From: Flavobacterium sp.
GTDB lineage: Bacteria > Bacteroidota > Bacteroidia > Flavobacteriales > Flavobacteriaceae
Reading direction: 5' to 3'
NCBI RefSeq assembly: GCF_024305175.1
Contig: NZ_JAMWYY010000030.1
Coordinates: 1 to 36,694, forward strand
Length of the DNA stretch: 36,694 nt
Part shown: one piece after another, positions 32,413 to 36,694 of the stretch
Layout of the letters: every line of letters begins with the position of its first letter
How positions within the stretch are numbered: the stretch's first letter is position 1
Made by a program: the position numbers and the translations under genes
The notes under the pieces: model-generated
Seen by the model: the letters and a program-made list of their open reading frames with translations, nothing else
What the model was told of the DNA's origin: nothing
Database searches by the model: none

Positions 32413-32847
32413 TTATGAAATATCTATTAACCTCTTTGGTTTTGGTAATGCCTCTTCTTTTTTAGGCAGGGCAATTTTTAGTATGCCATCCTGGTAAGAA
32501 GCATTAATGTCGTCTTCCTTTACACTTTCCGGCAAAGTAAAGGCTCTTTTAAAAGAAGAGTAGCTAAATTCCCTTCTGGTATATTTGCCTTCTTCCTGCT
32601 CAGTATTTTCAGATTTTACTTCGGCTGAAATCGTTAGCAGGTCGTTATCAACCTCAATATTAAAATCTTCTTTCTTCATTCCCGGAGCCATAAGCTCTAC
32701 GGTGTAAGACTCATCTGTTTCTTTAATGTTTACAGGGGCAATCATCCTGTTAAACTGTGTGCCGCCCGCCCAGTCTTTAAATAACTCATCCATTACAGAC
32801 GGGAATAAACGGTTAGCATTTGCTGTGTTTCTTTTCACTAAGTTCAT
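32413..32847 (-). CDS. Small heat-shock protein, Hsp20/alpha-crystallin family
   Basis: A 144-residue ATP-independent holdase chaperone. The alpha-crystallin domain spans about 36-125 (APVNIKETDESYTVELMAPG, MKKEDFNIEVDNDLLTISAE, FSYSSFKRAFTLPESV, YQDGILKIALPKKE, with the A-x-x-x-G-I-L-K core as ASYQDGILKI). A short C-terminal tail carries the I-x-I dimer-contact motif (RLIDIS). It is monocistronic and divergent from the second ABC-F gene. A perfect inverted repeat about 104 bases upstream may be a stress operator. Confidence 0.95.
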   Translation of the reverse strand: MNLVKRNTANANRLFPSVMDELFKDWAGGTQFNRMIAPVNIKETDESYTVELMAPGMKKEDFNIEVDNDLLTISAEVKSENTEQEEGKYTRREFSYSSFKRAFTLPESVKEDDINASYQDGILKIALPKKEEALPKPKRLIDIS

Positions 32848-32950
32848 AACTAAAAATGTTTATACGTTAAACTTGATTGAAATCTTTATTGTTGTTTAGC
32901 TATAGTCAATTGTTGTACCAGCTGAGTTTTTATGACTTTTTGTCGGTTAT

Positions 32951-32967
32951 AATGTCAAAATGACATT
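32951..32967. promoter_or_regulatory. Palindromic operator-like site between hsp20 and an ABC-F gene
   Basis: AATGTCA-AAA-TGACATT, a perfect 7-base inverted repeat with a 3-base spacer. It lies directly before the -33 box of the ABC-F promoter and about 104 bases upstream of the hsp20 start, so it could act on either gene. Confidence 0.6.
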
Positions 32968-32969
32968 TA

Positions 32970-32999
32970 TTGGTTAAGTGAGTATTTGGTGTACATTTG
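32970..32999 (+). promoter_or_regulatory. Promoter of the second ABC-F gene
   Basis: TTG (32970-32972), 19 bases, TACATTTG (32992-32999). The frame is open back to a TTG at 32997 inside this box, so the true start must be later (GTG at 33015). Confidence 0.8.
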
Positions 33000-33014
33000 C
33001 AAAAACATTATTTC

Positions 33015-34880
33015 GTGAATTATCTTTCAGTAGAAAATATATCTAAGTCTTTTGGCGAGCGTACCCTTTTTGAGAATATATCATTTGGTATTAACAAAGA
33101 CCAGAAAATAGCTTTTGTTGCCAAGAACGGCACAGGGAAAACCAGTATTCTTAAAATTATTACCGGCGAGGACACGCCCGACACCGGCCAGGTGGTAATA
33201 CGTAAGGAAATTAAAATGGGATTTCTTTCACAGGAGCCTAATCTTGACCCGGAGCTAACAATTGAGGAAAGCATTTTTGCATCAGATAATGATGTACTTA
33301 AGGTTATAGAGCAATATGAAAGAGCATTGGAGAATCCTGAAGACGAAGAAGTGTACCAAAAAGCTTTTGAGCGTATGGAACTCTACAATGCATGGGATTT
33401 TGAAACTCAGTATAAGCAGATACTCTTTAAGCTTAAGCTGGATGATTTAAAACTGAAAGTTAAAACCTTATCGGGTGGGCAAAAAAAGCGCCTTGCACTG
33501 GCAATAATACTCATCAATAAACCGGACTTACTGATTCTTGACGAGCCTACCAACCACCTTGACCTTGAAATGATAGAGTGGCTGGAAGATTATTTTGCAA
33601 AAGAAAACATTACGCTTTTTATGGTAACGCACGACCGTTACTTTTTAGAGCGTGTGTGCAACGAAATTGTAGAGCTTGATAATGGCAAGCTGTACCAATA
33701 TAAAGGCAACTACTCGTACTACCTTACTAAAAAGGAAGAACGCATAGCGGCAGAAAATGCCAGTATAGATAAAGCACAGAATCTTTTTGTTAAGGAGCTT
33801 GACTGGATGCGCCGCCAGCCCAAGGCACGTACAACAAAATCTAAATCAAGGCAGGACGATTTTTATGTAATAAAAGAAAAAGCCAACAGCCGCCGCAAAG
33901 AGCACCAGGTAGAGTTGGAGATTAATATGGAGCGTATGGGCAGCAAAATTGTTGAGTTGCACAATGTTTCAAAAAAGTTTAAGGATAAAACCATACTGCA
34001 AAACTTTAATTTTAATTTTAAAAAGGGTGAGCGCATTGGTATCATCGGTAAAAACGGTACGGGCAAATCTACCTTCCTCAATATTTTAACCCAAACCATA
34101 CAGCCCGATAATGGCAAGGTGGTTGTAGGCGAAACCATAAAGATAGGCTACTATACCCAAAGCGGCATTACTCCAAAAGAAGGGCAAAAAGTTATAGATA
34201 TCATCAAAGAGTTTGGTGAGTTTATTCCGCTTGCCAAGGGGCGGACTATTTCGGCAGGGCAGTTGCTGGAACGCTTTTTATTTGACAGGAAAAAGCAGCA
34301 CGATTATGTAGAAAAGCTGAGCGGGGGAGAGCTGAAACGCCTTTACCTGTGTACGGTGCTGATACAAAACCCCAACTTCCTGATACTTGATGAGCCTACT
34401 AACGACCTTGACATAGTAACACTAAACGTACTGGAGAGCTTTTTACTCGATTACCCCGGCTGTCTTATAGTGGTTTCGCACGACAGGTATTTTATGGATA
34501 AGATTGTAGATCACCTTTTTGTTTTCAGGGGAGAAGGTGTGATAGAAGATTTTCCCGGTAATTACAGCGATTTCCGTACTTATGAGGATAGCGCAGAGCC
34601 TGCGAAAGATGAAAGTAAATCGGGTGCTGATAAAAAATCATGGAAGCAGAATAATGTAAAGGCGGGCCTTACCTTTAATGAGCAGAAGGAGTATGACAAA
34701 ATAGAAAAAGAAATTAAGGAGCTGGAAGCAAAAAAAGAAACTATAGAAAAGCAGTTTAGCGATGGCAGTATTGCCGATGCTGATATTGCCGCCAAAGCAG
34801 ATGAATTGCAAAAGGTTTTGAAAGCTATAGAGGAAAAAACCGAGCGTTGGTTTGAACTTACTGCCAAAATGGAAGGATAA
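33015..34880 (+). CDS. ABC-F family ATPase, Uup-like
   Basis: A 621-residue soluble twin-ATPase. Domain 1 has AKNGTGKTS (first Gly of Walker A replaced by Ala), LSGGQKKRL and LDEPTNHLD; domain 2 has GKNGTGKST, LSGGELKRL and LDEPTNDLD. The interdomain linker is rich in basic residues (WMRRQPKARTTKSKSRQ). A C-terminal charged coiled coil (about 560-621: YDKIEKEIKELEAKKETIEK and onward) is the hallmark of Uup, which binds branched DNA and ribosomes. The GTG at 33015 (NYLSVENISKSFGE) is preferred because the promoter overlaps the longer frame. A methyltransferase-like gene follows after 12 bases. Confidence 0.93.
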   Translation: MNYLSVENISKSFGERTLFENISFGINKDQKIAFVAKNGTGKTSILKIITGEDTPDTGQVVIRKEIKMGFLSQEPNLDPELTIEESIFASDNDVLKVIEQYERALENPEDEEVYQKAFERMELYNAWDFETQYKQILFKLKLDDLKLKVKTLSGGQKKRLALAIILINKPDLLILDEPTNHLDLEMIEWLEDYFAKENITLFMVTHDRYFLERVCNEIVELDNGKLYQYKGNYSYYLTKKEERIAAENASIDKAQNLFVKELDWMRRQPKARTTKSKSRQDDFYVIKEKANSRRKEHQVELEINMERMGSKIVELHNVSKKFKDKTILQNFNFNFKKGERIGIIGKNGTGKSTFLNILTQTIQPDNGKVVVGETIKIGYYTQSGITPKEGQKVIDIIKEFGEFIPLAKGRTISAGQLLERFLFDRKKQHDYVEKLSGGELKRLYLCTVLIQNPNFLILDEPTNDLDIVTLNVLESFLLDYPGCLIVVSHDRYFMDKIVDHLFVFRGEGVIEDFPGNYSDFRTYEDSAEPAKDESKSGADKKSWKQNNVKAGLTFNEQKEYDKIEKEIKELEAKKETIEKQFSDGSIADADIAAKADELQKVLKAIEEKTERWFELTAKMEG

Positions 34881-34892
34881 ATAAAGGCTGCC

Positions 34893-35519
34893 ATGAAAAC
34901 AACGTCGCATTTTACATTTTTATGGAGATCGGTAAATGCACATGGGCTGCATTCGCCATTTGTGTACCAAGTGGCTAATAAATGTTTTTATGGTAATACA
35001 AACCGATTAAAATACTATAACAACAGTCAATCAGGTTTACCTAAAGAAGCGGTTAAAATACTTGAAAAAATAATAACAGGCTTAAAGTCTGTAAAACTAT
35101 ATGTGCCTGATGACCCTAAAGGTACAGCTACGGCACTAATAAGGGAAATTGCCGAAGCACACGCGCAACGCATTTGGTTCTTTTCGCCTATGGCACCTGT
35201 GCCCGGTACTATAGATTTAGCTTATTTTTCTGCTGAAACTGCCACTTCTGTAAGAGAACTGCTTAACCAGATACAGGCTGTTTCGGGAGAAGAAAGTTTA
35301 TGTGTTATAGGCGATATACGTAAAACCTCTGTAACTGAAGCTGCCTGGCAAAATATAGTAAAACAGCCTGAAGCTACCGTAACGATAGATTTATACCATA
35401 TAGGGCTTGTGTTTTTCAGGCCGGGGCAGGCCAAACAGCATTTCCTGATAAGGCCATTCCGCTCATTCTGGGCAGATGCATTGCTTGGCGTTAAAAACTT
35501 TTGGGGGCTTTTAGGTTAG
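34893..35519 (+). CDS. Methyltransferase-like protein, apparently catalytically decayed
   Basis: A 208-residue soluble protein. The start (RSVNAHGLHSPFVYQV) and end (VTIDLYHIGLVFFRPGQAKQ, HFLIRPF) match a Bacteroidota group annotated as class I SAM-dependent methyltransferases (from memory). The region that should hold the glycine-rich SAM loop reads SVKLYVPDDPKGTATALIRE, with no E/DxGxGxG. The acidic motif II region is also weak (AQRIWFFSPMAP). IGDIRKTSVTEAAWQNIV corresponds to the active-site strand. It is 12 bases after the Uup-like gene and likely co-transcribed. It overlaps the convergent small gene by four bases. It may be a non-catalytic descendant; a genuine enzyme with a divergent loop is possible. 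Confidence 0.6.
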   Translation: MKTTSHFTFLWRSVNAHGLHSPFVYQVANKCFYGNTNRLKYYNNSQSGLPKEAVKILEKIITGLKSVKLYVPDDPKGTATALIREIAEAHAQRIWFFSPMAPVPGTIDLAYFSAETATSVRELLNQIQAVSGEESLCVIGDIRKTSVTEAAWQNIVKQPEATVTIDLYHIGLVFFRPGQAKQHFLIRPFRSFWADALLGVKNFWGLLG

Positions 35520-35764
35520 TTATTTCGCAAAGCATCGGCAAGTTCTGATTTACTCATTTTGCTCCTGCCTTCAATACCTACTTTTTTAGCTTCATCATAA
35601 AGGCTTTTCTTGGTGCGGTCTTCATATTGTTTTGCATTGCCGCCACGTTTCTCTGCACCTTTGCTGTTGGCTATTCGGGCAGATTTCTCTTTGCTGTAGC
35701 CTTTATCTCTTAAAGCCTCATATTGCTCGTCATCTTTAACCTGTGGTCCGTGATTCTTTGCCAT
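35516..35764 (-). CDS. Small basic protein with Rho N-terminal-like motif
   Basis: An 82-residue, highly charged protein. The first half (VKDDEQYEALRDKGYSKEKS, ARIANSKGAEKRGG) is like the short stress-related plasmid-stabilisation/DUF7218-type proteins. The second (SLYDEAKKVGIEGRSKMSKS, ELADALRNN) has the LYDxAKxxGIxGRSKMSKxEL pattern of the Rho termination-factor N-terminal (SAP-like) nucleic-acid-binding domain. It may bind DNA or RNA. The N-terminus is AKNHGPQVKDDEQ and carries no signal peptide. Confidence 0.8.
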   Translation of the reverse strand: MAKNHGPQVKDDEQYEALRDKGYSKEKSARIANSKGAEKRGGNAKQYEDRTKKSLYDEAKKVGIEGRSKMSKSELADALRNN

Positions 35765-35843
35765 AAGTATTTATTTTAAATTCATAACTCTATACAAGTT
35801 ACACAGCCTTAAGCATAAAATGCGTTAACCCACAGTTAAAAAG

Positions 35844-35875
35844 AAAAAGGCCGCCGGGAATCCGGCAGCCTTTTT
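35844..35875 (-). terminator. Terminator of the coiled-coil lipoprotein gene
   Basis: AAAAAGGC-C-GCCGG, loop GAAT, CCGGC-A-GCCTTTTT with one internal mismatch; 37 bases after the minus-strand stop at 35912. Confidence 0.88.
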
Positions 35876-35911
35876 ACACGCAAATTTATAATCAACCTTT
35901 ATCTATTCAGA

Positions 35912-36583
35912 TTATTCTGCAGCTTCTTTAGCGTTTTCGTTTTCCTGGCTTTTAGCGTTCATACGTTCCCACTTAAATTCAGGTGCAAAATCAACTTTAA
36001 GCGCTGCAATTTTCCTGTTGTCCTCAGCAGAAAGTCCTTCTTTTTCTACAGTGTTCTTTCTTGCATCAAGAGCCTCATACCAGTTCTTGATTTTATCGAA
36101 GTCCTCACGAGAGTAAGTGTCTTTGTTGGCTTCAAATGTCTTTACAAAGTTTTCATATACGCTAAGTATGTTGTCTTTGTTAACCCATGTAAAGTCCATG
36201 TCATTACCTACACCGTTACCTTCACCAAAAAAGCTAACATAAAGCGTTTGGCCGTTATTAGCAGATGCCTGGTTCATGTTTTGCGAAGCTTCCATTTTCA
36301 CTTCGTCATATTTCGTTTTCTTGTCATTAATCCTTGTTTCTGCACCTTCCCTGTCTTTCAGGTTTTCCAGCGCTGCTTCAGCTTCAGCAAGCCTTGCTTC
36401 ATACTGTGCTTCTATAGCTTCCCAGTTTGCTATCCTTTCCTCGTCGTCAAGGCGGTCTATAGAATCTACAAAAGATTCATATCGGTCTACACTCTTTTCT
36501 GCAGCCATTTCTGCATCATTTTTACAAGATGTTAAACCAGCCGTAATAAGCACGGCTCCTAATACTAAATTCAGTCTTTTCAT
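35912..36583 (-). CDS. Coiled-coil lipoprotein of unknown function
   Basis: A 223-residue lipoprotein. Signal peptide with lipobox LTSC (Cys20) after MKRLNLVLGAVLITAG. The mature part starts with a long acidic/basic coiled coil (about 30-100: RIANWEAIEAQYEARLAEAE, AALENLKDREGAETRI), then a beta-containing central part (TLYVSFFGEGNG, DMDFTWVNKDN) and another helical segment (YSREDFDKIKNWYEALDARK). Residue +2 is Lys (CKNDAE), so surface retention cannot be decided. It resembles a Flavobacteriia family that I recall as DUF6565; function unknown. Confidence 0.82.
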   Translation of the reverse strand: MKRLNLVLGAVLITAGLTSCKNDAEMAAEKSVDRYESFVDSIDRLDDEERIANWEAIEAQYEARLAEAEAALENLKDREGAETRINDKKTKYDEVKMEASQNMNQASANNGQTLYVSFFGEGNGVGNDMDFTWVNKDNILSVYENFVKTFEANKDTYSREDFDKIKNWYEALDARKNTVEKEGLSAEDNRKIAALKVDFAPEFKWERMNAKSQENENAKEAAE

Positions 36584-36616
36584 GGTAAGTTTTGTATTTA
36601 TGTTACTTTGATGGTG

Positions 36617-36648
36617 TAAAGGTAAATGCGGTTTAACTACAATTCAAA
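36617..36648 (-). promoter_or_regulatory. Probable promoter of the lipoprotein gene
   Basis: On the minus strand TTTG (36645-36648), 20 bases, TACCTTTA (36617-36624): one mismatch to TAnnTTTG. The start codon is 33 bases beyond. Confidence 0.55.
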
Positions 36649-36694
36649 ATTTAACTTTATTTATTAAGAATACTTTAGTATTTATAACTTTTTA

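Noticed and set aside
1..36694. CRISPR array, tRNA, rRNA or prophage genes
   Set aside because: No regularly spaced repeats, cloverleaf-like sequences, ribosomal RNA signatures or phage proteins were recognised; tRNA detection by eye is weak, so a dedicated scan would be decisive.

Overview
The window looks like chromosomal DNA of a member of the Flavobacteriaceae (Bacteroidota), probably close to Flavobacterium. The evidence is a set of proteins with type IX secretion (T9SS) C-terminal sorting domains, a type III glutamine synthetase, a 950-residue CarB without the usual C-terminal allosteric domain, SusC-like plug sequences, and promoters of the Bacteroidota form TTG/TTTG-N17-20-TAnnTTTG. 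AT-rich intergenic DNA and few Shine-Dalgarno sequences fit as well. No rRNA, tRNA, CRISPR array, transposase or prophage was seen. Most of the window is core genome. The accessory-looking parts are the duplicated secreted proteins at the left end and the sigma factor/vWA cluster in the middle.

Layout. 1-5.5 kb: two T9SS cargo proteins in tandem with related but diverged N-terminal heads and identical C-terminal 520 residues. The identity continues through the terminator into the last codons of the next gene. 5.5-8.2 kb (minus): a GT4 glycosyltransferase fused to an alpha/alpha-toroid domain, and a small YtxH-like membrane protein. 8.5-12.1 kb: type III glutamine synthetase, a double-OmpA-domain envelope protein and a TPR membrane protein. 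12.3-15.5 kb: rpmH (53 codons) and carB. 15.5-19.6 kb: a photosystem-stability-like T9SS protein, an inward-rectifier K+ channel and an ABC-F ATPase. 19.7-23.8 kb (minus): an ECF sigma factor overlapping the start of a membrane-anchored protein that joins two TonB-plug-like modules to a YfbK-type vWA domain, followed by two small secreted proteins, one of which is a free-standing plug-like module. 23.9-28.5 kb: a predicted propeller protein, PPK2, a receiver-like protein, an outer-membrane barrel, a MATE exporter and a small acidic protein. 28.6-31.2 kb: MeaB, an Rrf2 regulator and a divergent AEC transporter. 31.4-36.7 kb: YceI-DoxX, Hsp20, a Uup-like ABC-F ATPase followed by a decayed methyltransferase-like protein, a Rho-N-like small protein and a coiled-coil lipoprotein.

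The genes do not form one pathway. The unit most worth attention is the sigma factor/vWA-plug cluster (20.1-23.8 kb). Its layout resembles the FecI-FecR-SusC signalling relay, but the plug sequences carry no beta-barrel and sit in the same polypeptide as the single transmembrane segment. The second is the T9SS pair, where identical tails on diverged heads and a stray 3' end of the neighbouring glycosyltransferase record a recent recombination. Several start codons were corrected from promoter position: for both ABC-F genes and the Rrf2 gene, the longest open frame begins within or upstream of the promoter.
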